Assembly: GCF_009765835.1 (NCBI RefSeq)
Contig: NZ_LMUS01000006.1
Location: forward strand, 1,446,438-1,510,437
DNA from: Granulicella sp. L56
GTDB taxonomy: Bacteria > Acidobacteriota > Terriglobia > Terriglobales > Acidobacteriaceae
Reading direction: 5' to 3'
DNA length: 64,000 bases
The first letter of the stretch is position 1. Each line of letters starts with the position of its first letter. Both the position numbers and the translations under genes were made by a program. Below are positions 8,446 to 17,752 of this stretch, one piece after another. The notes below the pieces were generated by a model. It was not told the DNA's origin, did no database searches, and saw only the letters and a program-made list of their open reading frames with translations.

Positions 8446-11400
8446 ATGCCCATTCGATCGAAGACCATCCTTGCCCTTTTGCTGATGAGCCTGCTCCCCG
8501 CATGTGCCCCTGCCCAAATTGCGTCCCCGAGCTCGTCCATCGAGGCAAAACTGCGCCAGGGCTTCCAGTCTCCGCCTCCGCAGGCCAAACTGCGCTGCTA
8601 CTGGTGGTGGCTCAACGGCAACACCACCGAAGACACCATCACCTACGAGCTCACGGAGATGAGCCGCAAAGGTTTTGGAGGTATCCTCCTCGTCGATGCG
8701 AACGGATCCAACCAGGGCGGCAACGACGACGTCCCTCCTGGCCCTACCTTCGGCAGTCCCGCATGGACGAAGCTTTACCTGCACGCCCTGAAGACCGCCG
8801 CCGCTCTGCACCTTGAAGTCACCCTCAATATCACCAGCGGCTGGAATCTTGGTGGTCCCGACGTCAAACCCGACCAAGCCTCTAAGATCCTGACTTGGTC
8901 CAGAACCATTGTTAGTGCAGGCGAGGTTCCGGCGAATCTTCCGATGCCTCCCATCAAAAATGGCTTCTATCGGCAGATCGCCGTCCTCGCCTATCCCCTG
9001 GTGCATGGGGCCGGTCTCCCCGGCAAGTCCGGAGATACCCGCGCCCCCATCCGCCAGCTGCGCTTTAAATCGGCTGCCGCTGAAGGCAGCTTCTCCATGC
9101 CCAATACAGAGAGTCTCCTTGGAGCCGCTATCGGAGACCCCGCCGGGGCCGACGCCAAGCTCTCCAGTGTCCTCGACATCACCGCGCAGGTCGACGCCTC
9201 CGGCCACACCCGCTGGCATCCACCTGCCAATGCGGCGAACGCGGCGAACAAATCATGGGAGATCCTCCGCATCGGCTACACCTCCTCCGACGCCAGGGTC
9301 TCCACCTCCAGCGGTGCGTGGCAGGGCCTCGCCATCGACTATCTCGACCGCGGCGCCTTCGACTCCTACTGGACCCATACCGTCACGCCTCTGCTTGAGG
9401 TCAGCCGCTCTTATCTCCACACAACCCTCGTCAACCTGGCCACCGACTCGTGGGAGCTGGGCGGCACCAACTGGACCGGACGCTTCCGGACCGAGTTCCA
9501 GCGTCGCCGAGGCTACGACCCCGTCCGTTACCTCCCCATTGTCACCGGCCGCATCCTCGACGACCGCGGCACCTCCGAGCGCTTTCTCAACGATCTCCGC
9601 CGCACCATAGGCGATCTCGTCACCGACCACTACGACCACTTTGCCGAACGCGCCAAAGAGTATGGTCTCGGCACTCAGTCCGAGTCCGGCGGCCCGCACT
9701 CCGCGCCTCTCGACGCTCTCGAAACCTTCCGCTCCGCTGCCGCCCCGCAGACAGAATACTGGGCGCAGTCCAATGAGCATCGCTCCGCCGACGAGGACCG
9801 TTTCTTTACCAAGGAAGCCGCCAGCGCCGCCAACATCTACGGCAAACAGCTCGTCGCGCAGGAGGGTATGACCTCCATCGGCCCGCAGTGGAGCGAGTCC
9901 CCCGCCACCGACCTCAAACCATCCTTCGACCAGGGTCTCACTGAGGGCATGAACCGCCTCGTCTGGCATGCCTTCACGTCCTCGCCAGCTTCCTTCGGGC
10001 TTCCCGGCAATGAATATTTCGCAGGAACACACATGAATCCACGCATTACGTGGTGGTTTCAGAGCGCACCTTTCTTCACCTATATCAATCGCGCGCAGTT
10101 CCTCCTCCAGCAGGGCCACGCTGTCAATGATGTCCTTTACTTCTACGGCGACGAGGTGCCGAACTTCGTCCGGCTCAAACGCGACGACCCGGCACACGTC
10201 CTTCCCGGCTACGACTACGACGTCACCAACGAAGACGCCCTCCTCCATACTCTTTCCTTAACTCCCGCGGGCCTGCGCAATCCATCCGGCAACACCTACC
10301 GTCTTCTTTTCCTTCCTCATGGGCGCCGCCTTTCGCTCCCATCTCTTGCACGCATTGCCGCCTACGTGGACCAGGGTGGTAGTGTCATCGGCGAAGCCCC
10401 CTTAGCGCCCACCGGAAACTTACCACCACGCGGCGCGGCGCGTTTCAAGCAACTGACGCGTGACCTCTGGCAAACATGCCCGGTCCGGCACACGTATGGG
10501 AAAGGAATCGTCTTCTGCGGAACAGACACTCGTGCCGCCCTCGCCACGCTTCATCTGCCACCGGATCTCGAAGGGTTCGATAAGGAGCTCGACTACGTCC
10601 ACCGTCGCGAGGGTGAGATCGACATTTACTTCATTCGCAACCGTACCGCAAAGGCGATCGACGTTCGGCCTTGCTTCCGCATCGACAACAGAATCCCCGA
10701 GCTCTGGAACCCTCTCGACGGAACCGTCACGCCACAACTTGCCTACACCGAAGCCGGCGGCCGCACGGAAGTCCCCCTTCACCTTGCCCCCTACGGTTCG
10801 ACCTTCGTCCTCTTCGCCCAGACCGCCGCCTTGCACGTAACCGAAGTCCTGAAGGCAGGCACCCCTGTTTCGACTCCCGTATCCGGCAATCTGAAGACCG
10901 CGCTTTCCCTGCCCGACGCTGCGCCCGGAACCTATATTCTGAAGCTCTCCGATGGCAGTGAGTTGACCGCCGAAGTCCAGCCTGCGGTGCGGACCGATCT
11001 TGCCCCATCCCAGTGGACCCTTACCTTCCAACCCAATCGAGGCGCTCCGACCACGCCACAGCGCCTCACCGCCTTCGCGGACTGGTCCAGTTCAACCGAC
11101 GCCGGTGTCCGTTTCTTCTCCGGCACCGCCACCTACCGCACCACCATCGAGCAGCCTCACGCAGGCAGCGGACGTACGATCCTGTCCCTCACCGGCCTGC
11201 ATGAGATCTGCACGGTGCGGATCAATGGCAAGCTCGCCGGAACTATCTGGGCCAGACCTTACCGCCTCGATATCTCAAACAGCCTCGTCCCCGGCAGCAA
11301 TCAGATTGAACTGGAGGTCACCAACCTCTGGCCGAACCGCATCATCGGCGATGCCCAGCCCAATGCAACCAAAACTTACACCCAAACCAACATCCGCAAA

Positions 11401-11487
11401 TACCGCGCCGACTCGCCCCTCCTACCCTCCGGCCTCATTGGCCCGGTCACACTTGAGCGCGAACCTGCCATAACCACCCGGCAATAG
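8446..11487 (+). CDS. Exported GH106-type alpha-L-rhamnosidase
   Basis: A protein of about 1013 residues from ATG 8446; the frame is open from TTG 8410, but the signal peptide (MPIRSKTILALLLMSLLPAC) begins at the ATG. The Cys after LLPA could make it a lipoprotein. The segment CYWWWLNGNTTEDTITYELT and the GGILLVDANG and LNITSGWNLGG regions match the start of the GH106 catalytic barrel. The C-terminal 130 residues form a jelly-roll sugar-binding domain (LTGLHEICTVRINGKLAGT, then EVTNLWPNRIIGD). Such enzymes remove alpha-L-rhamnose from pectic or glycoside substrates. It follows the receptor by 80 bp across a terminator and shares its C-rich codon usage. Confidence 0.85.
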   Translation: MPIRSKTILALLLMSLLPACAPAQIASPSSSIEAKLRQGFQSPPPQAKLRCYWWWLNGNTTEDTITYELTEMSRKGFGGILLVDANGSNQGGNDDVPPGPTFGSPAWTKLYLHALKTAAALHLEVTLNITSGWNLGGPDVKPDQASKILTWSRTIVSAGEVPANLPMPPIKNGFYRQIAVLAYPLVHGAGLPGKSGDTRAPIRQLRFKSAAAEGSFSMPNTESLLGAAIGDPAGADAKLSSVLDITAQVDASGHTRWHPPANAANAANKSWEILRIGYTSSDARVSTSSGAWQGLAIDYLDRGAFDSYWTHTVTPLLEVSRSYLHTTLVNLATDSWELGGTNWTGRFRTEFQRRRGYDPVRYLPIVTGRILDDRGTSERFLNDLRRTIGDLVTDHYDHFAERAKEYGLGTQSESGGPHSAPLDALETFRSAAAPQTEYWAQSNEHRSADEDRFFTKEAASAANIYGKQLVAQEGMTSIGPQWSESPATDLKPSFDQGLTEGMNRLVWHAFTSSPASFGLPGNEYFAGTHMNPRITWWFQSAPFFTYINRAQFLLQQGHAVNDVLYFYGDEVPNFVRLKRDDPAHVLPGYDYDVTNEDALLHTLSLTPAGLRNPSGNTYRLLFLPHGRRLSLPSLARIAAYVDQGGSVIGEAPLAPTGNLPPRGAARFKQLTRDLWQTCPVRHTYGKGIVFCGTDTRAALATLHLPPDLEGFDKELDYVHRREGEIDIYFIRNRTAKAIDVRPCFRIDNRIPELWNPLDGTVTPQLAYTEAGGRTEVPLHLAPYGSTFVLFAQTAALHVTEVLKAGTPVSTPVSGNLKTALSLPDAAPGTYILKLSDGSELTAEVQPAVRTDLAPSQWTLTFQPNRGAPTTPQRLTAFADWSSSTDAGVRFFSGTATYRTTIEQPHAGSGRTILSLTGLHEICTVRINGKLAGTIWARPYRLDISNSLVPGSNQIELEVTNLWPNRIIGDAQPNATKTYTQTNIRKYRADSPLLPSGLIGPVTLEREPAITTRQ

Positions 11488-11550
11488 CGCGCCGAACATC
11501 AAAACCTCGTCGACGTCGCACGCCAGACCATCGATAGAATTTCCTGTTTC

Positions 11551-12423
11551 TCAGCGTGAGGATGGACGGCCCGCGTGCCTAACTTTACCTGTGTCCTTAG
11601 CCTCTTTCGGAGCCTTTTTCACCGCAAGGGTTGCGGAGACCATGTGATCCCGCAGCGCCCGGGCTTTCTCCTTCTCTGAACTCAACGTCAGCAGGTCGTT
11701 TGCATCGGTTAAATGGGCCGTCATAAGACGTGCTGCCAGCGGCGCATCTCGTTGTTCAATTGCGGCCAAGATAGGTTTGTGAAACGCCAACGTGTGTTCC
11801 AGATCCACAAGCTGCGAGGTCACCATGATCATGTTGAGCATCGCGCGATGAATGGTGTAAAAAAGTCGTCCCGTCAGGCGATTCCCCGAGGCCTGGAAGA
11901 TGGCGCGGTGAAAGAGAAGATCGGAGGCGACAAGTTTGACCCGGTCGCAATCGCTGTGTTCGAGATCCGTAATAGATTGCCGCAGCAGGGCGATGTCATC
12001 AGAGTTGGCGCGTTCCGCCGCTTTTGCAGCCAGAGCAGGCTCTATCATGAAGCGCAGTTCGGTCAGTTCACGGATCGAGGTGTCATCCAGTAAGAAAAGA
12101 AACTCCATCGGCACAGCGAGAACGGAAGATGCGTCCCGGTTCAGGTAACTTCCATCGCCAACCTTCTGCGTAATTACGCCCATAATCTCGAGCACTTTGA
12201 GCGCCTGACGTAACGAAGAACGTGCCACCTTGAAGTGTGTTGCAAGCTCTCGTTCTGATGGCAGCTTTGTCCCCGGCTTGAGAACGCCGTCGCTCAGCAT
12301 CTGCTGAAAGCGAAGGATAAGCAGGTGGGTCACGTCCTCTTTATTGTTCAGCACCTGTTCTGAAGTGCCCACCGGCAGGATGTGACGACGATTCATCCTT
12401 CTATAGTGAGGAGTTGGCCCCAC
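11551..12423 (-). CDS. FadR/GntR family transcriptional regulator
   Basis: About 290 residues. The N-terminal winged helix (residues 30-95) has the family pattern GVLKPGTKLPSERELATHF, then RSSLRQALKVLE and IMGVITQKVGDGSYL. The C-terminal FCD domain contains the usual metal or ligand histidines (DLLFHRAIFQASGN and later AFHKPILAAIEQRD). The frame opens at GTG 12423; ATG 12396 is an alternative nine codons in, and neither has a well-spaced ribosome binding site. It is divergent from the receptor-led sugar-acid locus. FadR-type regulators of sugar-acid genes normally bind sites of the form GGT-N3-ACC, and two such sites flank this promoter region. Its inducer is probably a sugar acid or keto-deoxy acid intermediate. 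Confidence 0.88.
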   Translation of the reverse strand: MGPTPHYRRMNRRHILPVGTSEQVLNNKEDVTHLLILRFQQMLSDGVLKPGTKLPSERELATHFKVARSSLRQALKVLEIMGVITQKVGDGSYLNRDASSVLAVPMEFLFLLDDTSIRELTELRFMIEPALAAKAAERANSDDIALLRQSITDLEHSDCDRVKLVASDLLFHRAIFQASGNRLTGRLFYTIHRAMLNMIMVTSQLVDLEHTLAFHKPILAAIEQRDAPLAARLMTAHLTDANDLLTLSSEKEKARALRDHMVSATLAVKKAPKEAKDTGKVRHAGRPSSR

Positions 12424-12459
12424 AAAGTCAAAGCATATAAAGCAAATATGAAGTCCATC

Positions 12460-12468
12460 GGTACTACC
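12460..12468. promoter_or_regulatory. Candidate FadR-type operator near regulator promoter
   Basis: GGTACTACC is a near-perfect palindrome (GGTA-N-TACC) fitting the FadR-family pattern. It lies about 40-65 bp upstream of the possible regulator starts, where it would overlap that promoter and allow autoregulation. The identical 9-mer recurs at 12602-12610. Confidence 0.5.
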
Positions 12469-12582
12469 GGTAGCTGAAAATCAAGCTATCAAAGATGATG
12501 CCTTTCTTACAACAAATAAAGAGTATTTATCTATTAAATATGGTAAAAGTACCTTTTGAAGTTTTCACCGTTCGATTTCCTG

Positions 12583-12610
12583 TTGACATCAACATCTCAT
12601 AGGTACTACC
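12583..12610 (+). promoter_or_regulatory. Promoter and operator of the sugar-acid operon
   Basis: A consensus -35 box TTGACA lies at 12583-12588. With an 18-bp spacer the -10 candidate is TACCTT (12607-12612), overlapping the second GGTACTACC (12602-12610). A repressor on that site would block the polymerase. Transcription would start near 12620, which rules out the in-frame ATG at 12614 as start of the receptor. Confidence 0.5.
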
Positions 12611-12673
12611 TTTATGCGCGCTCCAGAAAATAGCGCCACAACGATTGGTGAGTGTGTATCGATGAGGAGATTG

Positions 12674-15600
12674 ATGAAGAACAGACGTTTTTTTCGTACG
12701 TTAGAGCTTTGTGTCCTTGCGATCATGACGATGTCGATCGCCGGGGTAGCATCGGCGCAGGTTGAGCAGGGCCGCTTTGTCGGTAGGATCTCCGATCCGC
12801 AGGGCTCGGTCATCTCCGGCGCATCTATCAAGGTGACCAATACAGGAACCAACATCACCCAGATGGCCATTACGGATAACAGCGGTGCCTTTGTCGTTAC
12901 GCCGGTAGCGGCCGGTATATACACGGTGAGTGTTACCGCGCCAGGCTTTCAGACCTCAACAATCTCGAAGGTTGAGGTTCAGGTTGGACAGATCGTTCGC
13001 GAAGATCTGAGGCTTGCGATTGGGTCGTCGACGGTTACGATCGATGTAACAACGGCAGCACCGCTGTTGGCGACCGACTCAGCGACGGTGGGACAAGTCA
13101 TTACCAACCAACAGCTCACTGGACTTCCTTTGAATGGCCGCGGGTTTTACCGGCTTGCAGAACTAACACCGGGCGCTGCTTTGCTAGCACCTACTGGAAA
13201 CTCGCTGGCGATCCGGCCTGAAATCGTGAACGGTAATGTCATCAGCGGCATTCGCGGCAGTGCGACCTCGTTTCTTCTGGATGGTGTTGACGTAACTGAA
13301 CAGCATCAAGGCGGCACATTTATCCAGACATCCATCGATGCGCTACAGGAGTTCTCGGTTCAGCAAAGTCCCTATTCGGCGGAATACAACCGAGGGGGCG
13401 CTTTCTTCAACGCTACCGTAAAGAGCGGAACGAACAAATTTCATGGCGGCATCTTCGAATTCATACGAAACGATAAGCTGGATGCACGCAACTACTTTTC
13501 GCCAACGCGACAGATCCTCAAGCGCAATCAGTTCGGCGGAGATCTGGGAGGCCCAGTTTCCATTCCTCACCTGTATAACGGCAAGGACAGAACATTCTTC
13601 TTCGTCGACTATGAAGGTCAACGTCTGCGCCAGGGCGAAGTATTCAACAGCATTGTTGCCAACCAAGCCCAGCGCGGCGGAAATTTTGGCACAAAGGTCA
13701 TTTACGATCCTCTTCTCACGAAGACGGTGAACGGAGCCCCGGTTCGCACACCGTTTGCCAATAATACGATCCCGACTGACCGACTTTCGCCCCAGGCGCT
13801 TGCTATTCAAAATTACTTTGCTCTGCCCAATACCAACACAGGGACGTTTGCGTACGCTCCATCTCAGGCGATCGATTTCGACCAGTACACGGTTCGCCTT
13901 GATCACTCGATCAACGCGCATAACCGTCTCTTTGCCCGCTGGATCTATGTTACTAACCGGGAGGTCGACCCTAATTCGATGCCAGATCTCAAGACGGCAT
14001 CGCTGACTTCAATCGGTCAGGATATTGCGGTGGGCGTGATTACGAACATTGGGGCCAACAAGGTCAATGAGGCCCGTGTTCACTACCTTCCAAGCCATGT
14101 TCGCCTGAGCGCTTTCCTGCAGGGGCCCGACTTCAATACACAGTTCGGCGTCGCCGGCTTTGCAGCTCAGGTTCGACCAGGAAGCGGAGGGGCATTTCCA
14201 GATTATTCATGGAGCGGATATACCGCTGTACAGGGATCCGCGTTTGATCAGCGTCCCAAGTCGCAAGACCGTAAAGCAATAGAAGGAACTGAAAATTTCA
14301 CGATTTTGAAAGGTAAGCAGTCGATCAAGTTCGGATTGCTCATCCGCTATTACCAATGGCTCGGCTATGATAGCGAAACTTATGCAGGGCAATTCAACTT
14401 CAATGGGAACGAGTCAGGGGATGCTTATGCGGATTTCCTGCTGGGTTACCCTTCATCCGTTGCTCGTGCGTACCCGGCGGATAATTTTGGCGGACAACAG
14501 ACGTACAAACAGTTCTTTGTGCAGGACGATATCCGTTTGAGTGAACGTCTGACTATTAACGCCGGGTTGCGTTATGAATATTCCCCGTGGATGGCAGGCT
14601 ACAAGGGGCAAGTGGGCACTTTCGATCCCAGCCTCGCGAAACCTATTATCGTCTCGGGCTCGGGCACTATTCCGGACCTGTCATCACAGTTTGCGGCACC
14701 AGCAGCGTATCAGTTCTTTGGCCAGTATATCCAGACAAGCAGCGAGGCTGGGCTGCCATCGAACATCACCTACACGGATAAACACCAGTTCGGTCCACGC
14801 TTTGGCGTCACTTATTCTGTTACGAATAAAACCGTTGTGCGTGGTGGCTTCGGCATGTTTTATGAGCCCGAAGGTTCGAGTGGCCGCGTCAATCTCGACA
14901 TGCTGCCCTTCCGACTTGCAGAAACGGTGAATCAGACACAAAATGTCGCGCCCACGCGCAGCCTCGACAATTTCTTCCTTGGGACAGCGCTTGGCTCAGC
15001 ACAGGCAAATCCGACACTCGTGCCCAGCAAGACGCACCTCAACATGGGATATAACGAGCATTACAGCCTGGGATTGCAACAGCAACTTTCGGCGAACGAT
15101 ATGCTCGAAGTTGGGTATGTCGGCAACCATGGCGTTGACCTGAACGGCACAAACGACTTCAACGATCCCTCAGCTGGACCTGGTTCGATTCAGGGACGCA
15201 GGCCATATCAGCCGTGGGGAACAATCACCTATAACACGCAAGACACCTCTACTAACTACAATTCGCTCCAGGCAAAGTTAGAACATCGTACTGGATACGG
15301 CTTGTCTGCACTGGTCGCCTATACATATTCGAAGTTCTTCCAGTTCAATCAGGCTCCAGCTCTTGGGGGAAACGTAGGGTATGAATATGCCCTCTCTCCG
15401 TATGACACGCCACAAAATCTTGCTGCGAGCGGAAGTTACAAGTTGCCGGTAGGCAAGGGCCAGCACTTTCTGGGACACGCGAACAGCTTTGTCGACGGCG
15501 CCCTGGGGGGATGGCAACTACAGACGATCGTCGTTCTGCGAAGCGGCGTACCTTACACTCCTGTTATCTCCGGAGACGTTGCAAACACAGGTGTAGGCGG

Positions 15601-15976
15601 ACAGCGTCCTAACCTTAATCCAGCAGGCGGAAATCCTAATTTCAAGCGCTCTATCGCCCACTGGTTCGATCAGACAAAGTATGTTGAGCCGGGGCAATAT
15701 ACCTATGGCACTGTGCACGCAAACACGCTGCGTTCAGATATGTATCGCCAGTATGATGCTTCGATCTTCAAAAACTTTACGCTTCCTGGGGAGAGCGTAC
15801 TATCTTTCCGAGCCGAATTCTTTAATCTTTCGAATACCACCAGCTTCAGTCCGCCGAACGCGAGCATCACGACTTCGGGAGCTTCAGCTACTGTTGACAC
15901 CCCCACCGGCGCGCAAATCACCAGCACTTCCGTTCCGTCGCGTGATATTCAGTTCGCGCTCAAATATAACTTCTAG
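12674..15976 (+). CDS. Oar-like TonB-dependent receptor of the sugar-acid locus
   Basis: About 1100 residues. I prefer ATG 12674 because GAGGAG lies at 12664-12669 and a compact signal peptide follows (MKNRRFF, hydrophobic core, ending in VASAQ); ATG 12662 is the alternative. A carboxypeptidase-regulatory-like domain (residues 30-115, with GRISDPQGSVISGASIKVTN), a plug region (GLPLNGRGFYRLAEL, FLLDGVDVTEQ) and a long barrel ending in FALKYNF follow. It is the first gene of a seven-gene run (GH39, MFS, dehydratase, AraD1/GguC, dehydrogenase, GH3) and is probably the outer membrane importer for the oligosaccharide that these enzymes degrade. Codon usage is mixed, unlike the C-rich receptor at 4838. 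Confidence 0.88.
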   Translation: MKNRRFFRTLELCVLAIMTMSIAGVASAQVEQGRFVGRISDPQGSVISGASIKVTNTGTNITQMAITDNSGAFVVTPVAAGIYTVSVTAPGFQTSTISKVEVQVGQIVREDLRLAIGSSTVTIDVTTAAPLLATDSATVGQVITNQQLTGLPLNGRGFYRLAELTPGAALLAPTGNSLAIRPEIVNGNVISGIRGSATSFLLDGVDVTEQHQGGTFIQTSIDALQEFSVQQSPYSAEYNRGGAFFNATVKSGTNKFHGGIFEFIRNDKLDARNYFSPTRQILKRNQFGGDLGGPVSIPHLYNGKDRTFFFVDYEGQRLRQGEVFNSIVANQAQRGGNFGTKVIYDPLLTKTVNGAPVRTPFANNTIPTDRLSPQALAIQNYFALPNTNTGTFAYAPSQAIDFDQYTVRLDHSINAHNRLFARWIYVTNREVDPNSMPDLKTASLTSIGQDIAVGVITNIGANKVNEARVHYLPSHVRLSAFLQGPDFNTQFGVAGFAAQVRPGSGGAFPDYSWSGYTAVQGSAFDQRPKSQDRKAIEGTENFTILKGKQSIKFGLLIRYYQWLGYDSETYAGQFNFNGNESGDAYADFLLGYPSSVARAYPADNFGGQQTYKQFFVQDDIRLSERLTINAGLRYEYSPWMAGYKGQVGTFDPSLAKPIIVSGSGTIPDLSSQFAAPAAYQFFGQYIQTSSEAGLPSNITYTDKHQFGPRFGVTYSVTNKTVVRGGFGMFYEPEGSSGRVNLDMLPFRLAETVNQTQNVAPTRSLDNFFLGTALGSAQANPTLVPSKTHLNMGYNEHYSLGLQQQLSANDMLEVGYVGNHGVDLNGTNDFNDPSAGPGSIQGRRPYQPWGTITYNTQDTSTNYNSLQAKLEHRTGYGLSALVAYTYSKFFQFNQAPALGGNVGYEYALSPYDTPQNLAASGSYKLPVGKGQHFLGHANSFVDGALGGWQLQTIVVLRSGVPYTPVISGDVANTGVGGQRPNLNPAGGNPNFKRSIAHWFDQTKYVEPGQYTYGTVHANTLRSDMYRQYDASIFKNFTLPGESVLSFRAEFFNLSNTTSFSPPNASITTSGASATVDTPTGAQITSTSVPSRDIQFALKYNF

Positions 15977-15993
15977 CAATGAAAGGAATCGGG

Positions 15994-17739
15994 ATGCCTC
16001 AGATCTCAGGTTGGTTGTCGCGGACGCTTCTAGCGAGTGGCATTGGAGGACTGCAGATCTTCGCAGTAAGTGCTGCGCTGGCACAGGGAACGGTGCCGCT
16101 ACCGGCACCAGCATCGACCCAAACGCCCGTCTCGATTCAGGTGAATCTGGACAAGCCGGTTGGGCCATACAAGCCGATCTATAGCTGGTTCGGATATGAC
16201 GAAGCTAACTACACCACAATGCTCCATGGAAGACTGCTATTGAAGGAGCTGCACGATCTCAGCCCCGTCCCAGTGCATATTCGCGTACATCATCTGCTTA
16301 CCTCGGGTAATGGCGAGGCGGAACTGAAATTTAGTTCGACGAACGTCTACACAGAAGATGTCAATGGAAAACCGGTCTACGATTTCACCATTCTGGACGG
16401 CATCTTCGACGCGTACAAGGCGGCCGGTGTACGGCCCATGGTCGAGCTTGGGTTCATGCCCAAAGATCTGGCCGCAGACCTGGCCAATCGACATGAGCCG
16501 TACGAGGTTCACTATCCTCACTCGACAATTTCAGGTAAGTCGAATAACCCTCCAAAGGATTATGCGAAGTGGGGCGAGTTGGCGCGGGTCGTGACAGCGC
16601 ACCTGGTAGAACGCTATGGCAAGGATGAGGTGCTGCGGTGGTACTTCGAGGTTTGGAACGAACCGGACATCGACTACTGGCACTCGTCACCGGAGGAGTA
16701 TTGGAAGCTGTACGACTATGCAGTAGCGGGCGTAAAAGCTGCACTGCCCGGTGCGAAGGTAGGCGGCCCAGCCAGTACAAGTCCGGGTAATCCAAAGGCG
16801 GATGCGTTCCTCAATAACTTCCTTGAGCATGTGAACTCAGGTAAAAGCGCAGCGAACGGAAAGCCGGTCCCAATCGATTTCATCTCTTTCCATGCGAAAG
16901 GGTCTCCGACGATCGTTGACAACAAGGTCACCATGGGTATCCAGCATGAACTGAACGATGTCGACAAAGGTTTTGAGACTATAGCAAAGTTTCCACGCTT
17001 AAAGAGCCTGCCAATCATCATCAGCGAGGCTGACCCAGAGGGATGCGCAGCGTGCTCTTCGAAGGTGAACCGAGCGAATAACTATCGCAACGGCACGCTC
17101 TATCCCGCTTATACGGCAGCGGCCTTCAAAGGAATTTTCGCGTTGCAGGACAGGCATTCCGTCAATCTGTTAGCGATGCTGAGCTGGTCCTTCGAATTTG
17201 AGGATAAGGACTACTTTGAAGGCTTTCGCTCGCTTGCGACAAACGGTATCGACAAACCGATTCTGAATGTCTTTCGCATGTTCGCACTCATGTCCGGCAA
17301 CCGCGTGAGAACAAGCAGCACTGGACAGGTGCCGCTCGATACGCTGTTAACCACGGGCGTGCGACAAGATCCCGACGTCGATGCATTCGCTACCTACGGC
17401 AATCATGTGGCCGCTGTGCTTGTGTGGAACTATCACGATGTCGATGGCGCAGCCGAAGCAACGCCTACTGCTGTGACGATCAGTGGAATTCCAGCGGGCG
17501 TTCATCGGGTATTGTTGGAGCATTACAGAATCGACGACGCACATAGCAATGCCTATACCGTGTGGAAGGACATGGGTTCTCCGCAGCATCCGACAACAAA
17601 GCAGTATGCCGATTTAAAATCAGCCGGTCAGCTTCAACTTCTTACTTCGCCGGTGTGGCTCGACGTAGACAATGGGAAGGTCACGGTCGTTACGGAGATG
17701 CCGCGACAGGGAATCTCTCTCCTACACCTGAAATGGTAA
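15994..17739 (+). CDS. Exported GH39-type glycoside hydrolase (beta-xylosidase-like)
   Basis: About 581 residues from ATG 15994, which has AAGGAA six bases upstream; an ATG at 15979 is also in frame. A signal peptide ends near AALAQG. The catalytic barrel shows the acid/base motif VWNEPD (Glu at about residue 223) and a second Glu in IIISEADPEG (about 345) at the place of the nucleophile; both fit GH39. Short beta-strand segments at the C-terminus form the usual accessory sandwich. Known GH39 enzymes are beta-xylosidases, alpha-L-iduronidases or act on other acidic or deoxy sugars, so the substrate is open. It follows the receptor by 17 bp and precedes an acid-sugar importer. Confidence 0.85.
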   Translation: MPQISGWLSRTLLASGIGGLQIFAVSAALAQGTVPLPAPASTQTPVSIQVNLDKPVGPYKPIYSWFGYDEANYTTMLHGRLLLKELHDLSPVPVHIRVHHLLTSGNGEAELKFSSTNVYTEDVNGKPVYDFTILDGIFDAYKAAGVRPMVELGFMPKDLAADLANRHEPYEVHYPHSTISGKSNNPPKDYAKWGELARVVTAHLVERYGKDEVLRWYFEVWNEPDIDYWHSSPEEYWKLYDYAVAGVKAALPGAKVGGPASTSPGNPKADAFLNNFLEHVNSGKSAANGKPVPIDFISFHAKGSPTIVDNKVTMGIQHELNDVDKGFETIAKFPRLKSLPIIISEADPEGCAACSSKVNRANNYRNGTLYPAYTAAAFKGIFALQDRHSVNLLAMLSWSFEFEDKDYFEGFRSLATNGIDKPILNVFRMFALMSGNRVRTSSTGQVPLDTLLTTGVRQDPDVDAFATYGNHVAAVLVWNYHDVDGAAEATPTAVTISGIPAGVHRVLLEHYRIDDAHSNAYTVWKDMGSPQHPTTKQYADLKSAGQLQLLTSPVWLDVDNGKVTVVTEMPRQGISLLHLKW

Positions 17740-17752
17740 GAGCGAACCATTC

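Noticed and set aside
8437..11031. Minus-strand frames of 203-331 codons opposite the GH106 gene
   Set aside because: Same explanation as above: codon bias of the real gene on the plus strand. No signal, motif or ribosome binding site.
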